NCBI GenBank assembly: GCA_027483705.1
Contig: JAIXTY010000260.1
Coordinates: forward strand, 1-33,145
From: Rubrivivax sp.
GTDB lineage: Bacteria > Pseudomonadota > Gammaproteobacteria > Burkholderiales > Burkholderiaceae_C
Length of the DNA: 33,145 nucleotides
Reading direction: 5' to 3'
Positions 1-9,751 of the stretch are shown here, one piece after another. How positions within the stretch are numbered: the first letter of the stretch is position 1; every line of letters begins with the position of its first letter. The translations under genes and the position numbers were made by a program. The notes below the pieces were generated by a model. The model saw nothing but the letters and a program-made list of their open reading frames with translations, searched no databases and had not been told where the DNA came from.

Positions 1-1
1 C

Positions 2-1075
2 AAGAGCCTGCACGAGGAGTTCCACCTGCCCGACGGCCGCCCGGCCACCGGCGTGGACCTCAACCGCGCCGGCACGCCGCTGCTGGAGATCGTTTCCGAG
101 CCCGACATGCGCTCGGCCGCCGAGGCGGTGGAGTACGCGAAGGCGCTGCACACGTTGGTGGTGTGGCTCGGCATCTGCGACGGCAACATGCAGGAAGGCA
201 GCTTCCGCTGCGACGCCAACGTCAGCGTGCGCAAGCCCGGCGCGCCCTACGGCACGCGGCGCGAGATCAAGAACCTCAACAGCTTCCGCTTCCTGCAGCA
301 GGCCATCGATGCCGAGGTGCAGTGGCAGATCGACCGCGTCGAGGACGGCCTGCCCATCGAGCAGGCCACCGTGCTGTTCAACCCCGACGCCAACGGCGGC
401 CGCGGCGAAACCCGCGCCATGCGCACCAAGGAAGACGCGCACGACTACCGCTACTTCCCCGACCCCGACCTGCCGCCGCTGGTGATCGCGCCCGAGTGGG
501 TGGCGCGTGTGCAGGCCGCGATGCCCGAGCTGCCGCGCGCGATGGCGGCGCGCTTCGAGCAGGCCGACGGCCTGCCGGCCTACGACGCGGCCATGATGAC
601 GCAGAGCCTGGCCTTCGCCCGCTTCTACGAGGCCGTGCGCGACGCCGGCGCGCCGGCCAAGCTGGCGGCCAACTGGCTGATGGGCGAGGTGAGCAAGCGG
701 CTCAACGCCGAAGACCGCGGCATCGAGGCCGTGCCGCTGAAGCCCGCCACGCTGGCGGCGCTGATCCAGCGCGTTGTCGACGGCGCGGTGTCCAACAACG
801 GCGCGCGCCAGGTGTTCGATGCGCTCTGGGGCGGCGAGGCCGCCGATGTGGATGCCGTCATCGCCGCCAAGGGCCTGAAGCAGATGAACGACACCGGCGC
901 GCTCGAGGCCATCGTCGACGAGGTGCTGGCGAAGAACGAGAAGTCGGTCGCCGAGTTCCGCGCCGGCAAGGACAAGGCCTTCAACGCACTGGTCGGCCAG
1001 GTCATGAAGGCCAGCCAGGGCAAGGCCAACCCGGCGCAGGCCGGCGAGCTGCTGAAGAGGAAGCTGGGGGCCTGA
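2..1075 (+). CDS. gatB: Aspartyl/glutamyl-tRNA(Asn/Gln) amidotransferase subunit B, 5'-truncated by the window edge
   Basis: GatB is the tRNA-binding and kinase-like subunit of GatCAB, which amidates Asp-tRNA(Asn) or Glu-tRNA(Gln) in the cytoplasm. The open frame runs from base 2, so the protein enters from the left; the GTG at 53 is internal. About 357 residues are visible of a usual 480-490. Seen in the sequence: the conserved [15 protein letters not shown] stretch, then [18 protein letters not shown], then KNLNSFRF and the [13 protein letters not shown] segment. These belong to the GatB catalytic cradle. The last ~150 residues form the helical GatB/YqeY tail domain, ending with the typical [12 protein letters not shown] segment before the stop. 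gatA and gatC would be expected to the left. The stop is only 2 bases from the stop of the convergent DUF4124 gene, leaving no room for a dedicated terminator. Confidence 0.97.
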   Translation, partial: KSLHEEFHLPDGRPATGVDLNRAGTPLLEIVSEPDMRSAAEAVEYAKALHTLVVWLGICDGNMQEGSFRCDANVSVRKPGAPYGTRREIKNLNSFRFLQQAIDAEVQWQIDRVEDGLPIEQATVLFNPDANGGRGETRAMRTKEDAHDYRYFPDPDLPPLVIAPEWVARVQAAMPELPRAMAARFEQADGLPAYDAAMMTQSLAFARFYEAVRDAGAPAKLAANWLMGEVSKRLNAEDRGIEAVPLKPATLAALIQRVVDGAVSNNGARQVFDALWGGEAADVDAVIAAKGLKQMNDTGALEAIVDEVLAKNEKSVAEFRAGKDKAFNALVGQVMKASQGKANPAQAGELLKRKLGA

Positions 1076-1077
1076 GG

Positions 1078-1782
1078 CTAGGGCCGCGGGGCCTGTGGCC
1101 GCGGCGCCGAGGCCGGCCCCGCCGGCAAGGGGCCCATCGAGCCCGGCGGCGCGCCGCCCCACAGGCGGCGCAGGCGGTCGAGTTCGGCGTCGTAGAGCTT
1201 GCTGATGCGGCCAAGCTCGGCCTCCTGCGAGGCGCTGGCCGCGCGCTGCGCCTCGACCGCGGCGTCGTTGCCGTCGAGCGCGTTGCGCAGCTTCGGCGGC
1301 AGGGCCTTGCCGACGTAGAACTCGGCCTCGTCGAGCAGCGGCTTGCGCGCCGCCTGCAGCTCACGCAGTCGCAGCTCGGTGGCGCGCATGGCCAGGCGCA
1401 CGGTGTCCAGCGCCGCCTCGCGGGCACGCTGGTGCGCGGCCTCGTTCGGGAAGCGCGTCATCAGGTTGCGGTCGCGGCGCACGGCGTCGGCCGCGGCGGC
1501 CCGGGCCTCGGCCGCGGCACGGTCGCGAACTTCCTTTTCGGCGCGCTCCTCGGCCGTCAGCGTGGGCGGCAGGATGCCGCGCACCGAGCCGTCGCGGTTG
1601 AGGATCTGCTGCTCCTTGTGGCGGCACTCGGCGATGGGCCGGTCGGCCGTCAGGCGGCGGCCGTTGGCGTCGATGCAGGTGTAGATGCCCGCGCCCGGCG
1701 CCGGCTGCTGCGCGGCGGCCCCGAGCGAGCACGCCGCGAGGGCGGCCAGAACGGCAGCAACGACGGCGCGGTGCATCCGCAT
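1078..1782 (-). CDS. DUF4124 domain-containing exported protein
   Basis: This is an exported protein of unknown function, about 234 residues long. The ATG at 1782 overlaps the last base of the pyrE stop (TGATG), and a second in-frame ATG lies two codons further on. The N-terminus has a hydrophobic export signal (residues about 5-20). It contains LAAC, which could be a lipobox, followed by a GAAAQQ stretch that could instead be a signal peptidase I site, so lipoprotein versus soluble periplasmic is unresolved. Next comes a DUF4124-like segment (IYTCIDANGRRLTADRPI) and then a long charged, alanine- and arginine-rich region with coiled-coil character. The C-terminus is proline-rich. DUF4124 proteins are common in Beta- and Gammaproteobacteria and have no settled role. 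Translation is probably coupled to pyrE. A longer upstream reading of the same frame exists but would run inside pyrE and is unlikely. Confidence 0.8.
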   Translation of the reverse strand: MRMHRAVVAAVLAALAACSLGAAAQQPAPGAGIYTCIDANGRRLTADRPIAECRHKEQQILNRDGSVRGILPPTLTAEERAEKEVRDRAAAEARAAAADAVRRDRNLMTRFPNEAAHQRAREAALDTVRLAMRATELRLRELQAARKPLLDEAEFYVGKALPPKLRNALDGNDAAVEAQRAASASQEAELGRISKLYDAELDRLRRLWGGAPPGSMGPLPAGPASAPRPQAPRP

Positions 1783-2480
1783 CAGGCGGCCAACTGCACG
1801 CCGTAGCGCGCGCGGTAGGCCTCGACGGCGGCGGCGTGTTCGGCGAGCGACGGGTCGGCGCCGGCGCGCAGCCATTGCAGCAGGTCGGCCAGCGTGGCCA
1901 CGGCCACCACCGGCAGGCCGAGCTCGCGGGTGACGAACTGCACAGCGCTCCAGGGCGCGTCGGCGCCGTCCTGCGTGGCGCGCTCCTGGCGGTCGAGCGC
2001 GATGGCCACGCCGGCCGGCGTGGCGCCGGCGGCGCGGATCATCGCGATCGACTCGCGCACCGAGGTGCCGGCGGAAATGACGTCGTCGATGATCAGCACG
2101 CGGCCCTGCACCGGCGCGCCGACCAGCGTGCCGCCCTCGCCGTGGTCCTTGGCTTCCTTGCGGTTGTAGGCGTAGGGCAGGTTGTGGCCCAGGCGCGCCA
2201 TCTCCACGGCCACGGCCGAGGCCAGCGTGATGCCCTTGTAGGCTGGCCCGAAGAGCATGTCGAACTGCAGCTCGCCGCTCTCGCGGGCGCGCAGCAGACG
2301 CCGTGCATAGAATGAAGCGAGCTCGCCCAGCTTGGCGCCGTCGTCAAAGCCGCCGGCATTGAAGAAATAGGGCGACAGCCGCCCGGCCTTGGTCTTGAAC
2401 GCCCCGAAGCGCAGCACGCCCGCGCGCAGGGCGAAGGGTACGAAGGCCTGTGCGATGGGATCGGTGGCTGCGGCGCTCAT
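1782..2480 (-). CDS. pyrE: Orotate phosphoribosyltransferase
   Basis: PyrE transfers a phosphoribosyl group from PRPP to orotate to give OMP, the fifth step of de novo pyrimidine synthesis in the cytoplasm. The protein is 232 residues from the ATG at 2480. Visible hallmarks are the substrate-binding segment SPYFFNAGGFDDG near residue 40, the GPAYKGI loop, and the PRPP-binding motif VLIIDDVISAGTS in the middle. The frame stays open upstream to 2693, but that stretch lies over the 5' part of xth and is not PyrE-like, so the MSAAATDP start is chosen. The gene is divergent from xth, with about 33 bases between the starts. It is followed by the DUF4124 gene with a 1-base overlap. Confidence 0.96.
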   Translation of the reverse strand: MSAAATDPIAQAFVPFALRAGVLRFGAFKTKAGRLSPYFFNAGGFDDGAKLGELASFYARRLLRARESGELQFDMLFGPAYKGITLASAVAVEMARLGHNLPYAYNRKEAKDHGEGGTLVGAPVQGRVLIIDDVISAGTSVRESIAMIRAAGATPAGVAIALDRQERATQDGADAPWSAVQFVTRELGLPVVAVATLADLLQWLRAGADPSLAEHAAAVEAYRARYGVQLAA

Positions 2481-2513
2481 CGCGTGTCGACCGGCGGGCG
2501 GTGGAGGGATTCC

Positions 2514-3302
2514 TTGGCTTTCAGACTGGTCACGCTCAACCTCAACGGCATTCGTTCCGCCGCGAAGAAGGGCTTCGTCGCCTGGGCCGAGAGCGCGGAC
2601 GCGGATTGTATGGGCGTGCAGGAAGTCAAGGCCCAGGCCGAGGACGTCGCCGGCACGCTCGACCGCGTCGGCCGGCTGCAGGGTCATTTCCATTTTGCGC
2701 AGAAGAAGGGCTACTCCGGCGTCGGCCTGTACGTGAAGAAGTCACCCAGCGCCGTCATCACCGGCTTCGGCGTGCCCGAGTTCGACGACGAAGGCCGCTG
2801 GGTCGAGGCGCGCTACGACACCGCGAAGCGCAAGTTCAGCGTCATCTCCTGCTACTTCCCCAGCGGCAGCAGCGGCGAGGAGCGCCAGGCCGCCAAGTTC
2901 CGCTTCCTGAAGAAGATGTACCCGCACCTGGTGCGGTTGAAGGCCGAGCGCGAGTTCATCCTGCTGGGCGACATCAACATCGCGCACAAGGAAATCGACC
3001 TCAAGAACTGGAAATCCAACCAGAAGAACAGCGGCTTCCTGCCCGAGGAGCGCGCGTGGCTCGACAAGCTGTTCGGCCAGGCCGGCCTGGTGGACGTGTT
3101 CCGCACGCTCGACCCGCGGCCGGAGCAGTACACGTGGTGGAGCAACCGCGGCCAGGCCTGGGCCAAGAACGTGGGCTGGCGGCTGGACTACCACTTCGCG
3201 ACGCCGGCGGTGGCGGCCACCGCGAAGAAGGCCGCGATCTACCTCGACCAGCGCTTCTCCGACCACGCGCCGCTGACCATCGACTACGCCTGGAAGCTCT
3301 GA
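2514..3302 (+). CDS. xth: Exodeoxyribonuclease III (AP endonuclease family)
   Basis: The product is a Mg2+-dependent exonuclease III/AP endonuclease of base-excision repair, about 262 residues. Motifs seen in order: the TLNLNGIRSA start motif, the metal-binding Glu in MGVQEVK, the LLGDINIAHKEID catalytic Asp/Asn segment, WWSNRGQAWAKNVGWRLDYH, and the C-terminal FSDHAPL with the catalytic Asp-His. The start is set at a TTG (2514) because a good GGAGGG ribosome binding site (2503-2508) sits five bases upstream and because family members begin a few residues before TLNLNG. A GTG at 2484 would add ten residues that do not resemble the family. The gene diverges from pyrE and ends 20 bases before the convergent Crp-like gene, with a GC-rich hairpin between the two. 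Confidence 0.95.
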   Translation: MAFRLVTLNLNGIRSAAKKGFVAWAESADADCMGVQEVKAQAEDVAGTLDRVGRLQGHFHFAQKKGYSGVGLYVKKSPSAVITGFGVPEFDDEGRWVEARYDTAKRKFSVISCYFPSGSSGEERQAAKFRFLKKMYPHLVRLKAEREFILLGDINIAHKEIDLKNWKSNQKNSGFLPEERAWLDKLFGQAGLVDVFRTLDPRPEQYTWWSNRGQAWAKNVGWRLDYHFATPAVAATAKKAAIYLDQRFSDHAPLTIDYAWKL

Positions 3303-3317
3303 GCGCGCGGCGCGCGC
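3303..3317. terminator. GC hairpin between convergent xth and the Crp-like gene
   Basis: A perfect 7-1-7 inverted repeat of alternating G and C lies in the 20-base space between two convergent stop codons. No T-run follows on either strand, so it is at best a weak or factor-assisted terminator. In DNA this GC-rich a chance origin is possible. Confidence 0.3.
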
Positions 3318-3322
3318 CGCCC

Positions 3323-4555
3323 TCAGCCCCGCGCCGCGAGCATCAGCCGGCGCACCTCGGCCACCAGCGCGGCGCCGAGTTGCTGCGCCTCCACCGGGTC
3401 GGGCACGAGGCCGTCGAGATCGGCCTCGACCTCGTCGCGGCGGCGGCGCGGCAGCGCATCGAGGATGCGCTGGCGCACCGGCTCGCCGTCCAGCGGCGCC
3501 AGCAGCTTGGCCAGGTCCAGGCTGTCGCGCTGGGCCAGCGCCGCGAACAGCGACTTCGCGTCGGCGAACTCCAGGTCGGCGACGTCGCTGAAGTCCTGCG
3601 GTGGCTTCACGCGCCGCTCGGCGAAGTAGCGCCGGCCCTGGGTGTCGAGCAGGCGCAGGATCTCGTCGCGGCGGAAGGTGAACACGTCGTCGGCCAGGTC
3701 GCCGGTGGCCAGCTTGCGCAGCAGCACCGTGCGGTCAACCTCGACGAGTTCGGCGAACTCGTCCAGGCTGATCGTCTCGTGCGTCAGGCGCTCGGCGTCG
3801 GCGTCGCCGGCCACCAGCCGGCGCGTGTCGCTCACGATGTCGCGCACGCTGAAGCGCACGCGCTTGCCCTGGCCGCGCTCGTCCTCGATGTGCACCAGGT
3901 GCGCCGACTGCAGCCGGCCCAGGCAGGCCAGCGCGTGGCGCTCGGAGTGCCCCAGCATCAGCTTGGCCTGGCTCATCACCTCCTGCAGCAGCGGCTGCGC
4001 CTGCGGGCTGCGCGCCTCGGCGCCGGGGCGCAGCACCACGGCCGCACGGCCCACCTCGGCCTGGCCCAGCAGGTGCAGGATCTGCGCGTACACCAGCAGC
4101 TCGGGCTGGAAGTTCACGCGTGTGGCGATCAACCGGTGCGCCGCCACGAGCCGCTCCGACAGCGTGCGCAGCAGCCCCTGGGCCAGGCCGGCGCTGTCGG
4201 CCACGGCCTCGGCCACGGCGTGCAGCGGCACCAGCGACATCTCGCAGTAGGTGCGCGCCGCGGCGTTGTGCAGCCGCTCCGGGCGCTCCAGGTGCGGCTC
4301 GATGCCGAAGCACTGGCCCTTGTGCAGCGTCTCGACGACGGTGCGCTTGCCGTCGCGCACGAGGAACAGGTCGACTTCGCCTTCCACGATCACGTACAGG
4401 TGCGTGGCCGGCATGCCTTCCTTGTAGATCACGTCGCCGGCAAAGGCGCGCAGCTGGCTGGCCGCGCTGTCGCGGGCAAACTGGAGATGGGGTTCGCGGG
4501 GGATCACGGTGGCGGCGGCGCGGTGCTTGTAGCTCGCGCGTCGTAATTGATACAA
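3323..4555 (-). CDS. Crp-like cyclic-nucleotide-binding regulator with a FliG C-domain-like tail
   Basis: A protein of 410 residues from a TTG at 4555, or 394 from a GTG at 4507; neither start has a clear ribosome binding site. Residues about 35-125 form a cNMP-binding beta-roll (GDVIYKEGMPATHLYVIVEGEV, then GQCFGIEPHL). Residues about 130-245 look like a Crp-type dimer helix and a winged-helix region (ALACLGRLQSAHLVHIEDE, KRVRFSVRDI). Residues about 258-312 contain a second small helical segment with a predicted DNA-binding look (ISLDEFAELVEVDRTVLLRK). Residues about 328-405 resemble the C-terminal domain of the flagellar motor protein FliG. A typical Crp/Fnr protein is about 220-250 residues, so the tail is a real extension. 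The cNMP fold is clear. The FliG-like assignment is by eye and is inference. No flagellar gene is nearby. It is divergent from the alpha/beta hydrolase gene. Confidence 0.75.
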   Translation of the reverse strand: MYQLRRASYKHRAAATVIPREPHLQFARDSAASQLRAFAGDVIYKEGMPATHLYVIVEGEVDLFLVRDGKRTVVETLHKGQCFGIEPHLERPERLHNAAARTYCEMSLVPLHAVAEAVADSAGLAQGLLRTLSERLVAAHRLIATRVNFQPELLVYAQILHLLGQAEVGRAAVVLRPGAEARSPQAQPLLQEVMSQAKLMLGHSERHALACLGRLQSAHLVHIEDERGQGKRVRFSVRDIVSDTRRLVAGDADAERLTHETISLDEFAELVEVDRTVLLRKLATGDLADDVFTFRRDEILRLLDTQGRRYFAERRVKPPQDFSDVADLEFADAKSLFAALAQRDSLDLAKLLAPLDGEPVRQRILDALPRRRRDEVEADLDGLVPDPVEAQQLGAALVAEVRRLMLAARG

Positions 4556-4644
4556 ACGAACACGATTTTATCGAAAACACCCAAAGATCGAGAGCCAAAA
4601 ATGTCAAATCCTGCGCAGCACACGACAGCCGCAGAGGCCGCGCG
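4556..4644. promoter_or_regulatory. AT-rich divergent promoter region between the Crp-like gene and the hydrolase
   Basis: This spacer is strikingly AT-rich compared with everything around it. On the minus strand a perfect TTGACA lies at 4607-4602, but there is no good -10 box at 16-18 bases; a GATAAA-like box lies about 29 bases downstream of it. The region probably holds the promoter(s) for one or both divergent genes, but exact elements cannot be fixed by eye. A self-binding site for the Crp-like protein is possible; no clear dyad was seen. Confidence 0.4.
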
Positions 4645-5496
4645 ATGAGTGCCGGCCCCTTCGCCACGCCGGCCACGCTCACCACGCGCGACGGCCTCGC
4701 GCTCGCCCTCACCGACGCACCGGCCGCCCACCCGCGCGGGCTGGTGGTGCTGGTGCACGGCCTGGGCGAGCACGCCGGCCGCTACGGCGCCGTCATCGAG
4801 CGGCTCAACGCCGAGGGCTGGTCGGTGCTGGCCTACGACCAGCGCGGCCACGGCCGCAGCGAAGGCCGCCGCGGCGTGCTGGCCCGGGCCGACAGCCTGC
4901 TGGCCGACCTCGCGGAGGTGCTCGACCACGCCGCCGCCGTGCCCGGCCCGCGCCTGCTGCTGGGGCACAGCATGGGCGGCGCGGTGGCCGCGCGCTTCGT
5001 CGCCGAGGCGCTCGCGCCGGTGCCGGCGGCGTGGTCGCGCGCGGTCGACGGCCTGGTGCTGTCGTCGCCAGCGCTTCAGGCGCAGCTGTCGGCCTTGCAG
5101 CGCGTGCAACTGGCCGTGGGCGAGCGGCTGCTGCCCGACCTGGCGCAGCCCAACGGCATCGACCCCAGCCAGCTGTCGCACGACCAGGCGGTGGTGCGCG
5201 CCTACCGGGCGGACCCGCTGGTGCACGTGCGCATCAGCGCCCGGCTCGCGCGCTTCATCCTCGACGCCGGCGAGGCCGTGCGCGCCGCGGCGCCGCGCTG
5301 GCGGTTGCCGACGCTGCTGATGTGGGGCGGCGCCGACCGCGTGGTCGACCCCACCGGCAGCCGCGCCTTCGCCGCGGCGGCGCCGCCGGCGGTGGTGACG
5401 GCCTTCGAGTTCGACGGCCTGCGCCACGAGATCTTCAACGAGCTGGAGCGCGAGGGCGTGCTGATGCGCCTCGCGCAGTGGCTGCGGCGGTTCTAG
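4645..5496 (+). CDS. Alpha/beta hydrolase, lysophospholipase/monoacylglycerol lipase type
   Basis: A 283-residue serine hydrolase of the PldB/monoglyceride lipase group. Seen in order: the oxyanion-hole segment VVLVHGLGEHAGRY, the DQRGHGRSEGRRG strand, and the nucleophile elbow GHSMGG (Ser near residue 113). Next is the acid-residue region MWGGADRVVDPTGS, and finally the catalytic His in GLRHEIFNE. These are typical of lipases that act on monoacylglycerols or lysophospholipids. No signal peptide is visible, so a cytoplasmic or membrane-associated enzyme is expected. The ATG at 4645 has an AGAGG site seven bases upstream. The frame stays open further upstream, but that region is antisense to the Crp-like gene. 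The true substrate cannot be told from sequence. Confidence 0.92.
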   Translation: MSAGPFATPATLTTRDGLALALTDAPAAHPRGLVVLVHGLGEHAGRYGAVIERLNAEGWSVLAYDQRGHGRSEGRRGVLARADSLLADLAEVLDHAAAVPGPRLLLGHSMGGAVAARFVAEALAPVPAAWSRAVDGLVLSSPALQAQLSALQRVQLAVGERLLPDLAQPNGIDPSQLSHDQAVVRAYRADPLVHVRISARLARFILDAGEAVRAAAPRWRLPTLLMWGGADRVVDPTGSRAFAAAAPPAVVTAFEFDGLRHEIFNELEREGVLMRLAQWLRRF

Positions 5497-5532
5497 ACTG
5501 CGTGGCTGCAGCCCGCAGCCGGAGACCACCCG

Positions 5533-7002
<1,470 letters not shown>

Positions 7003-7039
7003 TGCCGCGGTGGCGGCCCGGGCGTCGGGGATGATCGCA

Positions 7040-7055
7040 CCCCGCATTCGCGGGG
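7040..7055 (+). terminator. Hairpin downstream of the M20 peptidase gene
   Basis: A perfect 6-bp stem (CCCCGC/GCGGGG) with an ATTC loop lies 37 bases after the stop codon. No T-run follows, so intrinsic termination is uncertain. The rest of the 7003-7168 spacer shows no convincing promoter by eye, although it must carry the control region of the PEP-CTERM gene. Confidence 0.3.
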
Positions 7056-7168
7056 ATGGGGTGTCCGGGCCTCGTGGCGCTCGGCCGCGCTTGGCGCACA
7101 GTCGGAGTCCAGGATTGTCATTTCATGCCGCGGGGGCTTGGGCCACCCGGGCCCAGGAGGAATCTTTC

Positions 7169-7840
7169 ATGACCGTGTCGTTCCGCTCGGCCCTTGCCTG
7201 CGCCAGCCTGGGCGTGCTGCTCAGCGCGCCCGCCCTGGCGCGGTCGCCCGCGGCGCTGTCGGCGACGGTGGCCGTCATCCCGGCCACCACCGCCGGCTTC
7301 ATCGACATCGACCTCGCGGGCTGGAAGACATACGGCGGCTTCGGCTCGGCCCTGAACCCCATCGTCGGCTTCGACATCGGCGCCGGCTCGGTGGTGACGG
7401 GCTTTTCCTACTCCGGGCTGTCCTTCACGGCCAATTCCGATCTCCCGGAGTGGACCAGCTGGCTTTCTGACCTCACGCTGTCTGTCAACCCGACCAACGG
7501 CGACACGTCGACCCAATTCTTGGACTGGTCTCCCAGCACCATCGGCGGTGGTGGGTCCGAGACGGGCCTGAGCGGCAGCTGGAACGGCGGCTCGGGCCAG
7601 GCAGGCCCGTTTGGCGCCGGCGTTCCCTTCACCGCCGCCGACGGCCTGATCTTCGTGACCGTCTACGATGGGTTCGACGATCCGTTCGGCGACGACGGCA
7701 GCGTTCTCGACACCACCATCACCGCCGGCACCATGCGCGTGTTCATCACCCCGGTGCCTGAGCCGGGCACCTACGGCATGATGGCCCTGGGCCTGCTGGC
7801 CATCGGTGCCGCGATGCGCCAGCGCCAGCAGGTGCGCTGA
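7169..7840 (+). CDS. PEP-CTERM sorting domain protein
   Basis: A 223-residue secreted protein. It has an N-terminal signal peptide (residues 1 to about 24, ending in APALA) and a glycine-, serine- and threonine-rich body predicted to be beta-rich. The C-terminal sorting signal starts at residue 196: VPEPGTYG, then a hydrophobic helix (MMALGLLAIGAA) and a short basic tail with MRQRQQ. Exosortase (EpsH/XrtA family) is known to recognise and cleave this signal; the proteins usually end up in exopolysaccharide-linked matrix or on the cell surface. The ATG at 7169 is supported by a strong AGGAGG eight bases upstream. The body matches no family I can name. No exosortase or polysaccharide gene is near, so it is an orphan substrate, and this implies that the genome encodes an exosortase elsewhere. 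A strong terminator follows. Confidence 0.9.
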   Translation: MTVSFRSALACASLGVLLSAPALARSPAALSATVAVIPATTAGFIDIDLAGWKTYGGFGSALNPIVGFDIGAGSVVTGFSYSGLSFTANSDLPEWTSWLSDLTLSVNPTNGDTSTQFLDWSPSTIGGGGSETGLSGSWNGGSGQAGPFGAGVPFTAADGLIFVTVYDGFDDPFGDDGSVLDTTITAGTMRVFITPVPEPGTYGMMALGLLAIGAAMRQRQQVR

Positions 7841-7862
7841 GCTCGGCGCCTCGCCGATGACC

Positions 7863-7888
7863 AAGCCCGCCGCCCGGCGGGCTTTTTC
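7863..7888 (+). terminator. Rho-independent terminator of the PEP-CTERM gene
   Basis: A 9-bp stem (AAGCCCGCC paired with GGCGGGCTT, loop GCCC) is followed directly by a run of T residues. It sits 22 bases after the stop codon and upstream of the 3' end of the convergent ABC exporter gene. It is the clearest intrinsic terminator in the window. Confidence 0.85.
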
Positions 7889-7912
7889 TTGGGCGCCTGG
7901 CCGGCAGGAACC

Positions 7913-9751
7913 TCAGTTCTCGCCCAGGAACCCCCCGCTCTGGTGCGACCACAGCTTGGCGTAGTGCCCGTCCAGCGCCAGCAGCTCGGCGTGCGTACCC
8001 TGCTCGGCAATGACGCCCTGCTCCAGCACGATGAGCCGGTCCATGCGCGCAATCGTGCTCAGGCGGTGCGCAATGGCGATCACCGTCTTGCCTTCCATCA
8101 GGCCCAGCAGCTGGTCCTGGATGGCGAGTTCGACCTCGCTGTCGAGCGCGCTGGTGGCCTCGTCGAGAACCAGGATTGGCGCATCCTTCAACACCACACG
8201 CGCAATCGCGATGCGCTGGCGCTGGCCGCCGCTGAGCTTGACGCCGCGCTCGCCCACGTGGGCCTCGTAGCCGGTGCGGCCCTTCCAGTCCTGCAGGCCG
8301 AGGATGAACTCGTGCGCCTGCGCCTTCTGGGCCGCGGCCACGATCTCGTCCATGCTGGCGCCCGGCCGGCCATAGCCGATGTTGGCGGCGATCGAGCGGT
8401 GCAGCAGCGAGGTGTCCTGCGTCACCAGGCCGATCGCGCCGCGCAGGCTTTCCTGGCTCAGGCCGCGGACGTCGTGGCCGTCGATGCGCAGGCTGCCCGA
8501 CTCCAGGTCGTGAAAGCGCAGCAGCAGGTTCACGAGCGTGCTCTTGCCGGCGCCCGAGCGGCCGACGACGCCGATGCGCTCGCCGGGCTGGATGACGAGG
8601 TTCAGGTCGTCAAGCACCTTCTTGCCGTCGCTGCGGCCGTAGGTGAAGGTCAGGTGCTCGAAGCGGATCTCGCCGCGCTCCACCGTCAGCTCGCGCGCAC
8701 CGGGCTTGTCGGTCATGGCGTGCGGCACGGCGATGGTCTCCATGCCCTCCTGCACGACGCCGACGTTCTCGAAGATGCCGGTCACTTCCCAGCTCACGAA
8801 GCCGGCCACGTTGGCGATCGACCAGGCCAGCGGCAGCGCCGTGGCCACGGTGCCGGCGTCGATGGTGCCGCGGCCCCACAGCCATACGCCGATGGCGGCC
8901 GTGCCCACCAGCAGCATGGCGTTCAGCACCGACAGCGTGGTCATGAAGGTGGTGATCAGCCGCATGTGCGCGGCGATGGCGCCGCTGTGCTCGTCGATCA
9001 CCTCGCGCACGTACTGGTCCTCGTCGCGCGCGCGGGCGAAGAGCTTCACCGTGAGGATGTTGGTGTAGCTGTCGACGACGCGGCCCATGACCTGGCTGCG
9101 CAGCTCGGAGCTGGTCTTGGCCAGGTCGCGCATCTTGGGCACGAAGTGGCGCAGGAACACCACGTAGCCCACGAACCAGGCGATCGTGGGCAGCGCCAGC
9201 CGCCAGTCGGCCATCGCCATCAGCACCAGCGCCGACAGGCCGTAGACGATGATGTACCAGACGGCCCGGATGCAGCTGACCACGCTCTCGCGCACGGCGT
9301 TGCTGGTCTGCATCACGCGGTTGGCGATGCGGCCGGCGAAGTCGTTCTGGAAGAAGGGCCAGCTCTGCCGCACCACGTGCCAGTGGCTCTGCCAGCGGAT
9401 CAGGCTGGTCACGCCCGGCACGACGGCGTTGTTGCGCACCAGGCTGTCGAGCAGCAGCGCCAGCGGCCGGCCGATCAGCACGGCCGCGCCCATGGCCAGC
9501 AGCGACGGCATCGCGGCCTGCAGCGCCGCGGCGCGGTCGGTGGCTTCCATCAGCCGCACCAGGCGGCCGATGAACAGCGGGATCAGCGTGTCCAGCAGCG
9601 CCACCACCAGGCCGGTGACGAACATGGCGCCGAACAGGTGCTTGGCCTGGCGGATGAAGTGCCAATAGAACGCGAGCAGGCCCTGCGGTGGCGCGCTGCC
9701 GGGCATCGCGGTGGGGTGGATGCGGCTCTCGAAGAAGGCGAACAGGGCCAT
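7913..9751 (-). CDS. ABC exporter, fused permease and ATPase (MsbA/multidrug type)
   Basis: A 612-residue half-transporter with the membrane domain first and the nucleotide-binding domain second, as in exporters that work as homodimers in the inner membrane. Residues about 25-330 hold roughly six hydrophobic segments (for example FGAMFVTGLVVALLDTLIPL, WYIIVYGLSALVLMAM and IAWFVGYVVFL). The ATPase has Walker A GRSGAGKST, a Q-loop in VTQDTSLLH, the signature LSGGQRQR, Walker B ILVLDEAT with the catalytic Glu, and the H-loop IAHRLSTI. A D-loop (SALDSE) is present. Length and order are normal for the family. The substrate (lipid, drug or peptide) cannot be told. No accessory protein gene is beside it. 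The ATG at 9751 lacks an obvious ribosome binding site; an in-frame ATG at 9706 is an alternative. Confidence 0.94.
   Translation of the reverse strand: MALFAFFESRIHPTAMPGSAPPQGLLAFYWHFIRQAKHLFGAMFVTGLVVALLDTLIPLFIGRLVRLMEATDRAAALQAAMPSLLAMGAAVLIGRPLALLLDSLVRNNAVVPGVTSLIRWQSHWHVVRQSWPFFQNDFAGRIANRVMQTSNAVRESVVSCIRAVWYIIVYGLSALVLMAMADWRLALPTIAWFVGYVVFLRHFVPKMRDLAKTSSELRSQVMGRVVDSYTNILTVKLFARARDEDQYVREVIDEHSGAIAAHMRLITTFMTTLSVLNAMLLVGTAAIGVWLWGRGTIDAGTVATALPLAWSIANVAGFVSWEVTGIFENVGVVQEGMETIAVPHAMTDKPGARELTVERGEIRFEHLTFTYGRSDGKKVLDDLNLVIQPGERIGVVGRSGAGKSTLVNLLLRFHDLESGSLRIDGHDVRGLSQESLRGAIGLVTQDTSLLHRSIAANIGYGRPGASMDEIVAAAQKAQAHEFILGLQDWKGRTGYEAHVGERGVKLSGGQRQRIAIARVVLKDAPILVLDEATSALDSEVELAIQDQLLGLMEGKTVIAIAHRLSTIARMDRLIVLEQGVIAEQGTHAELLALDGHYAKLWSHQSGGFLGEN

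Noticed and set aside
7070..7125. Possible sigma-54 promoter before the PEP-CTERM gene (GG and GC doublets)
   Set aside because: The doublets are 9 rather than 10 bases apart and the flanking consensus is absent.
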